From Shewanella japonica (GTDB taxonomy: Bacteria > Pseudomonadota > Gammaproteobacteria > Enterobacterales > Shewanellaceae): DNA of 64,000 bases. Location: the NCBI RefSeq assembly GCF_002075795.1, contig NZ_CP020472.1, positions 1,967,001-2,031,000 on the forward strand, written 5' to 3'. The notes under the pieces were generated by a model. The model was not told where the DNA came from. It saw only the letters and a program-made list of their open reading frames with translations, and did no database searches. Both the position numbers and the translations under genes were made by a program. Positions within the stretch are counted from its first letter, which is position 1; each line of letters opens with the position of its first letter. Below are positions 56,514-64,000 of this stretch, piece after piece.

Positions 56514-58769
56514 ATGAAACCACTTTCAGTTAAATTAATTAGTGCTGCAATTGCTGCTGCATTATCCCCTCAGGTTATGGCAGATACAGATGAAGTTGTA
56601 TCTAAAGAAGACATTAAACAATCTATCTCTAACTTCCATGAAGTGATTGTTATTTCTGGCTCACGTGTTGAGCAAACATTAGATCAAGTTGCTGGCTCAG
56701 TTGTTGTTATTGATGAAGAAGCTATTGCTCGCAACATGAGTTCAGATTTCGCAACGCTGTTCAAAAATGAAGCCGCTGTTGATGTTAAAGGTGGCGCAGG
56801 CAAACCTAGCTCAGTGACTATTCGCGGTATCGGCGGAAACCGTGTGATGATGGTTAAAGATGGTGTTCGTGTAAATAATCAATACGCATCACCATTAGGC
56901 CCAGGTGCTGAAGGTACAGGTCGTGGCCTGACAGAAGTCGAAGGTTTAAAACAAGTTGAAGTATTAAAAGCAGCTGCATCAACGATGTATGGCTCAGATG
57001 CATTAGGTGGTGTTCTTGTGATGACCACTAAAGATGCTGATGACTATTTACGTGGTGAAGATTACTACTTCTCGGCGAATGCTGGTTACACAGGTATGAA
57101 TGATGAGTACACTGCGGGTTTTACTAGTGCATTTTCTGCAGGTAATTTTGATAACTTAGTAACGTATCAACGCCGTGAAGGTGAAGAGCAGCAAAACTAC
57201 GATGGTACTTTGCCTGATAGTGACCTTGTCACTGATAGCTTTATCGTAAAAAGCAAATATCACTTCAATGATGACACTAACTTACAGTTAACCGTTGATT
57301 ACATGAACCAGCAATTAGATCGCTGGGAAAACAGCTTAGATAACTTAAGTTCAATTGACTACGACCGTCAAACACAGGCGTTAAATACCTCTTTGCGTCT
57401 TCGTTCGACTAAAGACCGTGGTATCCACGATAGTGTCGATTTTGTTTTGTATTACGGTAAAACAGATCAAACAGAAAAACGTGATTATTATGATGGCGCC
57501 CAAGGCGGTATTCGTGACATTACCGAGAAAAGAGATTACCAATTTGATGAGTACCGTGTTGGATTTGCAAGTACGTTTGCTAAATCATTATCGCTAACGG
57601 GTCACGATCACAATATTATTTATGGCCTAGATGTTGAACAATCAGAAATGAGCCGCCCTCGTGATTATCAAGTGATTAATGACAATGGTAGCTGGTCGCC
57701 ATCTGATACGGATACCTTCTCATTTGCAGATACTAAAAGCTTACGAGTTGGTGCTTTCATTCAAGATGATATTACTTTTTACGATGGTAAGTTAAATGCC
57801 ATTTTAGGTTTGCGTTACGATTACTTCAGCAATACACCTGATCAACAACAAGCTGAAGATGCTGGTCGTGATCCTGCAGATTTTGAAGAGATGAGCGATG
57901 GCTTTTGGTCACCTAAGTTAGGTCTTGTGTACCATATGACCGATAACGTCAACGTATATGCTCAGTATGCGTACGGTTATAAAATGCCTACACCTGATCA
58001 AAAATGGGGTGAGCTTGAGGTTAAAGATGGCAAAATGCCATTCCCTGTATTGATTCAAGCAAACTACGATTTAGAGTCAGAATCAAGCCATACTGTTGAG
58101 ATAGGGGTTCGTGGTCATCATGGTGATACACGTTACGAATTGACCACATTCTACACACAAGCCAAAGACTATATTGATTGGGAATTTGTTGGGTGTGGCG
58201 GTATTTTCGGCTGCGCACTACCTCAGTCACTTGAGTATCAATATATCAACTACGATGAAGTGACTTTATACGGTGCTGAAGCGTCATTTAGCCACTGGTT
58301 TACAAATGAAATTGAACTATGGGGTAACATTGCTTACACCCATGGTGAAGATCAAAACGGTGATTATTTAAATTCAGTTAGTCCGCTTAAAGGTAATGTT
58401 GGGATGAATTACTACACTTACCTTGCTAATAAGGAAGTGGATTTTGGGTTGACGGTTCGTTTTGCTGATAACATGGATAGAACAACTGACTTAGATATCT
58501 TCCCTCCAATTCCGGGCATGCCAGATATGGGCTTTAACGAAGTTTACAATACTGCTGGTTACGCAGTATTTGATATCACGGCTAATGTCATGCTAAGTGA
58601 AAATTGGACATTACGTGGCGGGGTATTTAACGTATTTGACACTGAGTACATTGATTACGCTGATGTGGCTGGCCAATCTAAATTTTTAATGTCTAACTTA
58701 GGTGTGACAGAAGATAATTACACGCAACCGGGCCGTTATTTCAGTCTTAAAGTCAATTATACTTTCTAA
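56514..58769 (+). CDS. TonB-dependent haem/hemoglobin-type receptor
   Basis: A 751-residue outer-membrane transporter. The signal peptide (about 1-24) ends QVMA-DTDE. TonB-box-like sequence (HEVIVISGSRVEQT) leads into the plug (AVDVKGGAGKPSSVTIRGIG; VRVNNQY; ASTMYGSDALGGVL), and the barrel ends VNYTF. The barrel has YKMPTPDQKWGE where haem receptors have the FRAP box (FRAPTPDQ), and NYDLESESSHTVEIG where they have the NPNL box, so the TonB-hemin/hemoglobin group is the best fit. The substitution in the FRAP position leaves the substrate uncertain. No tonB-exbB-exbD or haem permease genes are adjacent. The start at 56514 has AAGGA eight bases upstream. Confidence 0.8.
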   Translation: MKPLSVKLISAAIAAALSPQVMADTDEVVSKEDIKQSISNFHEVIVISGSRVEQTLDQVAGSVVVIDEEAIARNMSSDFATLFKNEAAVDVKGGAGKPSSVTIRGIGGNRVMMVKDGVRVNNQYASPLGPGAEGTGRGLTEVEGLKQVEVLKAAASTMYGSDALGGVLVMTTKDADDYLRGEDYYFSANAGYTGMNDEYTAGFTSAFSAGNFDNLVTYQRREGEEQQNYDGTLPDSDLVTDSFIVKSKYHFNDDTNLQLTVDYMNQQLDRWENSLDNLSSIDYDRQTQALNTSLRLRSTKDRGIHDSVDFVLYYGKTDQTEKRDYYDGAQGGIRDITEKRDYQFDEYRVGFASTFAKSLSLTGHDHNIIYGLDVEQSEMSRPRDYQVINDNGSWSPSDTDTFSFADTKSLRVGAFIQDDITFYDGKLNAILGLRYDYFSNTPDQQQAEDAGRDPADFEEMSDGFWSPKLGLVYHMTDNVNVYAQYAYGYKMPTPDQKWGELEVKDGKMPFPVLIQANYDLESESSHTVEIGVRGHHGDTRYELTTFYTQAKDYIDWEFVGCGGIFGCALPQSLEYQYINYDEVTLYGAEASFSHWFTNEIELWGNIAYTHGEDQNGDYLNSVSPLKGNVGMNYYTYLANKEVDFGLTVRFADNMDRTTDLDIFPPIPGMPDMGFNEVYNTAGYAVFDITANVMLSENWTLRGGVFNVFDTEYIDYADVAGQSKFLMSNLGVTEDNYTQPGRYFSLKVNYTF

Positions 58770-58801
58770 ATCGCTGAGTTAACTTAGCGGTTAAAAGCGT
58801 T

Positions 58802-58840
58802 AAAAAGCCTTAGATTCAATATGAATTTAAGGCTTTTTTG
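58802..58840. terminator. Bidirectional terminator between TonB receptor and pepE
   Basis: AAAAGCCTTA...TAAGGCTTTT with an inner ATTCA/TGAAT arm and flanking A/T runs, between convergent genes. Confidence 0.85.
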
Positions 58841-58898
58841 ATTAGGTATGATTCAATCGCAAGGTTTTATGCAGAACTTACCCAGTATTAATGAGGGA

Positions 58899-59609
58899 TT
58901 AATCTAAGTAATGGCTTAAATCACTGCCAACAGGAATGACGACCTCTTGTTCTTTACCATGGAATAAATATGCGTCCTTTTCACCGACAAGTGAGAGAGT
59001 ATCACCTTGACGCCAAAGGGCAGTGCCTTCCTGAATACCAATAACTGGCGTAATAGGATCGACAATCGTAAATTCAAGTAATCGCTGTGCTCGAGTTTCA
59101 CCGTTATGACCAGGTGCTTGATAGTTGGTGTAGTGCGGATTTAGTTGAAATGGCAACAGTTTTAAGCCAGTAAATGAAGCAGGCTCTACAATTGGCATAT
59201 CATTTGTGGTGCGAATACTCAGCCCTGTAATATTTGAGCCAGCACTCCAGCCGATATATGACTTACCATTGCTAACTTGCTCATTTAATAAATGCACTAA
59301 GTCGTAACGGTATAACTCGTTTAATAATTGGAAAGTATTACCGCCGCCAACTAAAATTCCATCTGCATCTTTTATCGCTTGTTTTGGGTCACTGTATTGA
59401 TGAATGCTACTGACTTCAATATTCAGTGAGGCTAAACCTTCAGTGACCATTGCAAGATATTTATCATAATCGACACTCACGCCTGCGTAGGGAATAAACA
59501 CCCATTTTTTTGCGTGAGTAGTAAGCGGTTTGATGAACTCAATGGCATGGGCTAAATAGGGAGTATTGCCTTCACGTGAACTGCTGAGCATTAATGCATT
59601 TACGGCCAT
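58899..59609 (-). CDS. pepE: Peptidase E (alpha-aspartyl dipeptidase)
   Basis: A 236-residue cytoplasmic serine dipeptidase that cleaves N-terminal Asp-X dipeptides. The catalytic set is S122 in IGWSAGSN, D137 in TTNDMPI and H159 in LNPHY. It matches Salmonella PepE (S120, D135, H157) with a two-residue offset. [11 protein letters not shown] is the strand-turn that binds substrate. The family is PF03575 (S51). Likely monocistronic. Confidence 0.94.
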   Translation of the reverse strand: MAVNALMLSSSREGNTPYLAHAIEFIKPLTTHAKKWVFIPYAGVSVDYDKYLAMVTEGLASLNIEVSSIHQYSDPKQAIKDADGILVGGGNTFQLLNELYRYDLVHLLNEQVSNGKSYIGWSAGSNITGLSIRTTNDMPIVEPASFTGLKLLPFQLNPHYTNYQAPGHNGETRAQRLLEFTIVDPITPVIGIQEGTALWRQGDTLSLVGEKDAYLFHGKEQEVVIPVGSDLSHYLD

Positions 59610-60050
59610 TTCGATTTCCTTAACTGTTTAATTAATCGCTAGTTATTCTTATATTTATTGGATATTAACAAAGATTAATTACAAACCATAACCTAAGTGG
59701 ATGGAAAATGATTAATGGAGGATAAATTTAAGCTTGGATTAATCTTATCTACCTAGACTTTGCGCTCTTCTTATCTCTGATAGCGATTAAGTCATAATTT
59801 AACGAAGACCATTCAGCTGAGATTAGGCTTGATGTGATATTTTCAAGAACTTGTCATTTTATGTCATTTTTTTTCGATGACACCTTGAAAATAACCCAAT
59901 AGGACATATTATGTCATTATGCATTGAACTATCGCCATACGCTCAATGTAAAAAGTAGAATTGGCAAAAGATTTAAACAATCATGCATGAAGACATGGTT
60001 GTACGTTATTAGAAAGTTTTAAGCGGCGTTAGTGCCAGATAGGAGTTGTA
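59610..60050. other. Divergent region between pepE and htpX
   Basis: No gene seen. It contains three TGTCAT hexamers (59852-59857, 59862-59867, 59912-59917) and one ATGACA (59877-59882). A possible sigma-32 element lies at 59884-59909: CTTGAAA, 11 bases, GGACATAT. The first elements of the last fit well; the -10 is only half conserved. Confidence 0.4.
59884..59909 (+). promoter_or_regulatory. Possible heat-shock (sigma-32) promoter of htpX
   Basis: CTTGAAA (59884-59890) is a perfect -35 core. GGACATAT (59902-59909) matches the CCCCATNT box in only four positions, and the 11-base spacing is at the low end. htpX is heat-inducible in E. coli, which supports the idea. Confidence 0.35.
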
Positions 60051-60914
60051 ATGTTACGTATTATGTTATTGATTGGCACCAACTTAGCAATTTTGCTAGT
60101 TGCTTCGATTGTGATGTCGTTACTTGGGGTGAGTACCTCAAGCATGAGCGGGTTGTTAATTTTTGCTGCCATGTTCGGTTTTGGTGGTGCATTCATCAGT
60201 TTAGCGATTTCTAAGTGGATGGCTAAAAAGACCATGGGGTGTGAAGTCATTACAACACCACGTGATAACACTGAACGTTGGTTAGTTGAAACGGTTGCCC
60301 GACAAGCTGAGCAAGCGGGTATCAAAATGCCAGAAGTGGCGATTTACCAATCACCAGAAATGAATGCTTTTGCTACTGGCCCAAGCAAAGACAATGCATT
60401 GGTCGCGGTAAGTTCTGGTCTACTTTATGGTATGACTCAAGACGAAATTGAAGGCGTACTAGCGCACGAAGTTAGCCACGTTGCCAATGGCGACATGGTG
60501 ACATTGACCTTAATTCAAGGTGTTGTTAATACCTTCGTTATTTTTGCCGCTCGTGTTGTTGCTGGCATTGTTAACAATGTCGTTGCTAATAACAGCGAAG
60601 ATGGTGAAGGTTTAGGTATGTTTGCGTACATGGCCGTAGTTTTTGTCATGGACATGCTATTCGGTATTTTAGCGTCAATGATTGTGGCTTACTTCTCACG
60701 TATTCGTGAATTTAAAGCCGATGAAGGCGCAGCTAAACTTGCAGGTAAGCATAAAATGATTGCTGCATTAGAGCGTTTAAAAACAGGGCCAGAAACAGGT
60801 GCAATGCCAGCACAAATGGCTGCATTAGGTATTAATGGTAAGCGTTCAATGGCTGAATTCTTAATGAGTCACCCGCCGTTAGACAAACGCATTAGCGCAC
60901 TTAAAAACAGCTAA
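60051..60914 (+). CDS. htpX: Membrane zinc protease HtpX
   Basis: A 287-residue inner-membrane M48 metalloprotease taking part in quality control of membrane proteins with FtsH. Hydrophobic segments lie at about 4-24 and 35-55, and two later ones at about 155-180 and 195-220. Zinc motif HEVSH has H139, E140 and H143 ([14 protein letters not shown]), with the third ligand in [10 protein letters not shown]. Length equals E. coli HtpX (293) within a few residues. AGGAG precedes the ATG by five bases. Confidence 0.96.
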   Translation: MLRIMLLIGTNLAILLVASIVMSLLGVSTSSMSGLLIFAAMFGFGGAFISLAISKWMAKKTMGCEVITTPRDNTERWLVETVARQAEQAGIKMPEVAIYQSPEMNAFATGPSKDNALVAVSSGLLYGMTQDEIEGVLAHEVSHVANGDMVTLTLIQGVVNTFVIFAARVVAGIVNNVVANNSEDGEGLGMFAYMAVVFVMDMLFGILASMIVAYFSRIREFKADEGAAKLAGKHKMIAALERLKTGPETGAMPAQMAALGINGKRSMAEFLMSHPPLDKRISALKNS

Positions 60915-60932
60915 TACATTAATAATATTGCG

Positions 60933-60959
60933 AAAAGGAGCCCAAGGGCTCCTTTTTTA
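60933..60959 (+). terminator. htpX terminator
   Basis: AAAAGGAGCCC-AA-GGGCTCCTTTTTT, a perfect stem with a T6 run. Confidence 0.9.
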
Positions 60960-61114
60960 ATACTTTCTTTTTGAAATTGTGCGAGTAGAATGATGACCAC
61001 TTTAATCTTGTGGTTACATCGCGTGACGCATGTTAAGGGAGAAGGTTCAATGTTAGGCTTGGGTAGTTGTATTTACTGTTGCTAAATTAAGCAGTGTTAG
61101 CTAAGTTTATTGTA

Positions 61115-61153
61115 GAGTCAAAGTATTGAGCCAAAATATTGAGTCAAAATGTC
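61115..61153. repeat. 13-base tandem repeat (GAGYCAAARTATT, 3 copies) upstream of cctA
   Basis: Three copies at 61115-61127, 61128-61140 and 61141-61153. The third diverges in its last four bases. It ends 73 bases before the cctA start codon. The rest of the 312-base spacer contains only the htpX terminator and no gene. Confidence 0.85.
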
Positions 61154-61226
61154 GTGCTGATAACCGATAACTAAGAAAGCTAATTGATGATCGTTTTCTT
61201 TATTATCACAAATGGAGGGTATTATA

Positions 61227-61562
61227 GTGAGCAATAAAATTCTTGTGGCTTTGTTTGCAGCAGCTTTAGCTGTACTGACATTGTCAACAAACGCGTTTGC
61301 GTCAGATGAAAACTTAGCTGATTTCCATGCCGAAATGGGTGGCTGTGAAAGCTGTCACGCTGATGGTGAACCATCTGCTGATGGTGAGTATGAGTTTGAA
61401 CAGTGTCAAAGCTGTCATGGTACATTAGCTGAAATGGATGATAACCATGCACCGCATGACGGCATGTTAATGTGCGCCGATTGTCACGCGCCACATGATA
61501 TGAATGTGGGTGACGTACCAACTTGTGATAGTTGTCATGATGATGGTCGTTCTGCTCAGTAA
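61227..61562 (+). CDS. cctA: Small tetraheme cytochrome c (CctA/STC)
   Basis: A 111-residue periplasmic electron carrier. The signal peptide is about 1-25 (ending AFA-SDEN) and the 86-residue mature part has four CxxCH haem sites (CESCH, CQSCH, CADCH, CDSCH) with distal histidines (HAEM, HAPHD). This is the CctA/STC protein of Shewanella, which shuttles electrons from CymA to periplasmic reductases and the metal-reducing conduit. The GTG at 61227 has GGAGG eight bases upstream; an in-frame ATG 15 bases earlier would overlap that ribosome-binding site. The strongest taxonomic marker in the window. Own terminator downstream. Confidence 0.95.
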   Translation: MSNKILVALFAAALAVLTLSTNAFASDENLADFHAEMGGCESCHADGEPSADGEYEFEQCQSCHGTLAEMDDNHAPHDGMLMCADCHAPHDMNVGDVPTCDSCHDDGRSAQ

Positions 61563-61596
61563 TTGAGCTAGTTGAACTGTGTAACAACTGATGAAT

Positions 61597-61628
61597 AAAG
61601 CACCGTTAATGACGGTGCTTTTTTTTTG
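61597..61628 (+). terminator. cctA terminator
   Basis: AAAGCACCGTTA-AT-GACGGTGCTTTTTTTT: stem AGCACCGT/ACGGTGCT with a T8 run. Confidence 0.9.
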
Positions 61629-61760
61629 CTTTGATCCAAGCGCCTTAAATTGACTGATATTTGTATATCAAAAACCCACTGCATGTTCAGATACTTATAA
61701 TTAAACTACCCCTAAAGAGGTATTTAAATTGCTGTGTTTTCAATGGTTTGCGCTTAATTG

Positions 61761-61776
61761 GTGCAAAATAATGCAC
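61761..61776. promoter_or_regulatory. NtrC-like half-site pair upstream of nasA
   Basis: GTGCA-AAATAA-TGCAC inverted repeat about 73 bases upstream of the -24 element. The outer context TTGGTGCA is the half-site of NtrC (TGGTGCA), but the two halves face opposite to the normal order. An enhancer role is inference. Confidence 0.35.
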
Positions 61777-61848
61777 TTATCTAGAACAGTTTTTGATTGA
61801 AACCTTACCCTCAGATTTAAAACATCTTTAAAATCATCACTTTGGCTA

Positions 61849-61864
61849 TTGGCACAACTTTTGC
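61849..61864 (+). promoter_or_regulatory. Sigma-54 promoter of nasA
   Basis: TTGGCAC-N5-TTGC: a perfect -24/-12 element with the exact spacing, 42 bases before the nasA ATG. Nitrogen-assimilation genes commonly use sigma-54 with NtrC. Confidence 0.85.
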
Positions 61865-61905
61865 GATGTTATTGACATAGAATTTTGTCAGTAAAAGGAA
61901 GTTGC

Positions 61906-64000
61906 ATGTCTCATATCCGGTCTAGTATCCAAACAAGTTGTGCTTATTGTGGAGTAGGCTGTGGTGTTAGTGTTTCGCCTCTTGCAGAGGTAACGCCGCA
62001 TGTTAACGATGAGCAGAAAAACTCAAAAGCAAGTGCACCCATGTATAACCTTGAGGGTGATCTGCAACATCCAGCTAATAAAGGACAGTTATGTGCTAAA
62101 GGCGAACGTTTACTAGAAAGCTTGGTTCAGCCTAATACACTGCGTTATCCCAAACGTAAGTCAGGTAAGCCAATTGACTGGGATGTGGCGTTAACAACAA
62201 TTGCAGACTCTTTTACAAAGACAATTGCTGAGTTCGGGCCAGACTCTGTGGCTTTTTATTTATCTGGTCAGTTGCTAACTGAAGACTATTACGTAGCAAA
62301 CAAGCTTGCTAAAGGCTTTATTGGTACAGCCAATGTAGATACCAATTCACGTTTATGCATGTCATCGGCTGTGAGTGGGCATATGCGTGCCTTTGGTGAA
62401 GATGTCGTGCCGGGCTGTTATGACGATTTTGAGCAAACGGATGTTATTGTGTTAGTTGGGGCGAATAGCGCTTGGACTCACCCGGTTTTATTTCAACGAA
62501 TGATTAAAGCGCGCGAGCAATCTGGTACAAAAATCATTGTGGTTGACCCAGCTAAAACGGCCACTTCGGCTCAAGCAGATTTACATTTACAAATTACGCC
62601 TGGCACTGACAGTCTGTTGTTTAATGGTTTATTGCAGTTTATTTCTGAAAATGAGGCTCAAGATAAGGCGTACATTGATGAGCACACAGAAGGTTTTGAT
62701 GTTGTACTTCACACCCTATCTTCACAAACTGATCTTGTTAAAACTGACCAGCTTGCATCGTCTTTAGGCTTGACGGAAAGCGAATTAACTCAATTTTATC
62801 AGTTGTTTATTGCCAATGAAAAAGTCATTACTGCCAGTTGTCAGGGAGTGAATCAGTCTACTTCAGGTACCGAAACGACGAATGCAATCATCAATTGCCA
62901 TCTCGCGCTTGGTCATATTGGTAAAGTTGGCTGCGGTTTCTTTTCTTTAACTGGTCAGCCTAATGCGATGGGCGGGCGAGAAGTAGGCGGACTTGCCACA
63001 CAACTTGCTTGTCATATGGGATTCTCTGCTCCTGAACGACAGTTATTAGCAGATGTATGGCAAACCGAATCCATTGCTAAAGATAAGGGGTTAACTGCAG
63101 TTGAATTATTTGATGCAATGGCTGATGGCAAAATTAAAGCCGTATGGATCATGGGAACAAACCCGTTAGTTTCATTACCGAACACAGCAAAAATACAGCA
63201 GGCACTTGATGCTTGCCCATTTGTGGTGGTATCAGATATCACCCAAGATGCCGCAACAGCAAAACAAGCCGACATATTATTACCTGCTTTAGGTTGGTCA
63301 GAAAAGTGTGGCACTGTCACTAACAGCGAACGTGTTATCACTCGTCAACGTGGCTTTATACCCGTTAAAGGCAATGCAAAACCTGATTGGTGGGCACTCG
63401 CTGAAGTCGCAAAACGCATGGGGTTTAGCGCAGCATTTACATTCTCAAGCAGTGCGGCTGTGTTTAAAGAGTTTGCTCAGCTTTCAAAAGCAGTAAAAGC
63501 ACAATTTCCTGAAAAACAATTTGATATCTCTGGCATGAGTGAATTAACTGATGCTGAATACGACAGGTTAGCGCCAACTCAATGGCCAGTAACAAGTGCC
63601 GCAATGCTTGGACAAACTGAGCGTCGATTATATCAAGATGGGCTATTTTCAACGCCTTCTACTAAAGCGCAGTTTATTGCAACACAGCCGCTCAAGTCAG
63701 AGTTGAGTGTCGGTCAACATCAAGTATTACTCAATAGTGGCCGCAGTCGAGATCAGTGGCATACCATGACTCGCACTGGCCACATTGCCAGTCTTAGGGC
63801 GAGTATTCCTGAGCCACTTGTCGCGTTACATCCAATCAAAATTCAACAGCTTGAGTTAAATGATGGCGATTTAGTGTGTTTTGCAACGCCTGATGCTGAG
63901 CGTGATCTAGTAAGTTGCGAACAGAGCACATCGAATGTTCAAGCTGCGGCGAGGGTTGTTGCCGACGACAATCAATCTCCCGATATGGCTTTCATGTCTA
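61906..64000 (+). CDS. nasA: Assimilatory nitrate reductase catalytic subunit (partial)
   Basis: The first 698 codons of a molybdopterin oxidoreductase, running off the right edge. The N-terminal [4Fe-4S] cysteines are C12, C15, C19 and C63 (SCAYCGVGCGV; GQLCAKGE). The molybdenum-ligand cysteine is C151 in NSRLCMSSAVSG, the NapA/NasA pattern. Further molybdopterin segments: VLVGANSAWTHP, CQGVNQSTSG, GQPNAMGGREVGGL and NSGRSRDQWHTMTRTG. A cytoplasmic start without a signal peptide favours NasA over NapA. The region 24-55 between the third and fourth cysteines is longer than in most NasA proteins. AAGGAA precedes the ATG. The sigma-54 promoter supports nitrogen control. It could still be a formate dehydrogenase relative, but Cys instead of Sec and the promoter argue for NasA. 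Confidence 0.88.
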   Translation, partial: MSHIRSSIQTSCAYCGVGCGVSVSPLAEVTPHVNDEQKNSKASAPMYNLEGDLQHPANKGQLCAKGERLLESLVQPNTLRYPKRKSGKPIDWDVALTTIADSFTKTIAEFGPDSVAFYLSGQLLTEDYYVANKLAKGFIGTANVDTNSRLCMSSAVSGHMRAFGEDVVPGCYDDFEQTDVIVLVGANSAWTHPVLFQRMIKAREQSGTKIIVVDPAKTATSAQADLHLQITPGTDSLLFNGLLQFISENEAQDKAYIDEHTEGFDVVLHTLSSQTDLVKTDQLASSLGLTESELTQFYQLFIANEKVITASCQGVNQSTSGTETTNAIINCHLALGHIGKVGCGFFSLTGQPNAMGGREVGGLATQLACHMGFSAPERQLLADVWQTESIAKDKGLTAVELFDAMADGKIKAVWIMGTNPLVSLPNTAKIQQALDACPFVVVSDITQDAATAKQADILLPALGWSEKCGTVTNSERVITRQRGFIPVKGNAKPDWWALAEVAKRMGFSAAFTFSSSAAVFKEFAQLSKAVKAQFPEKQFDISGMSELTDAEYDRLAPTQWPVTSAAMLGQTERRLYQDGLFSTPSTKAQFIATQPLKSELSVGQHQVLLNSGRSRDQWHTMTRTGHIASLRASIPEPLVALHPIKIQQLELNDGDLVCFATPDAERDLVSCEQSTSNVQAAARVVADDNQSPDMAFMS

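Overview
The window looks like a chromosomal segment of a marine gammaproteobacterium, most probably Shewanella. The strongest marker is a 111-codon tetraheme cytochrome c of the CctA/STC type at 61227-61562. Gene content fits: sodium-motor MotY beside rnt, a CrbS-like SSF-type hybrid kinase divergent from acs, a DcaP-like porin, two TonB-dependent receptors, NasA-type nitrate reductase and an AT-rich composition. There are no rRNA genes, transposases, prophage genes or CRISPR arrays. No coding region shows a frameshift. The two outermost genes are cut by the window edges.

Layout. 1-3409 (minus): a PhoP/PhoQ-like two-component pair, a LysE-type exporter and a sodium/proton dicarboxylate symporter. 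3629-7309: a 1226-residue Ig-repeat lipoprotein. 7380-16782: astB, topA, an unknown membrane-anchored protein, cysB, the purMN operon and divergent upp. 16853-20930: an NhaC-like antiporter, a 2-Cys peroxiredoxin, rnt and motY. 20931-22334: a 1.4 kb gap with no protein gene that contains a convincing candidate small RNA on the minus strand. 22335-27474: ybgC-tolQRAB-pal-cpoB. 27692-28789: six intact tRNA-Lys(UUU) genes alternating with four decayed tRNA-Lys 5' halves. 29173-38965: DcaP-like porin, grxA, radD, acs, crbS-like kinase and a glutathione transferase. 39097-43332: an oxidoreductase and a large TonB receptor that share TTGGTAA motifs upstream. 43987-49167: the biotin cluster bioA / bioBFCD. 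50098-56028: a complete RND efflux operon. 56514-61562: a haem-type TonB receptor, pepE, htpX and cctA. 61906-64000: the start of nasA behind a sigma-54 promoter.

Genes that work together: the Tol-Pal operon (cell-envelope constriction); bioA and bioBFCD (biotin synthesis from pimeloyl-ACP priming onward, with no bioH seen); acs and the CrbS-like kinase (acetate use and its likely sensor); MFP-RND-OMF as one tripartite pump. The most unusual features are the orphan minus-strand RNA at 21109-21266, which has its own near-consensus promoter, four hairpins, an anti-Shine-Dalgarno stretch and a terminator, and the tRNA-Lys array with its repeated fossil half-tRNAs.

Limits: all family names rest on sequence recognition without database searches. 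Operators, promoters and the small RNA are predictions from motif and base-pairing inspection by eye.
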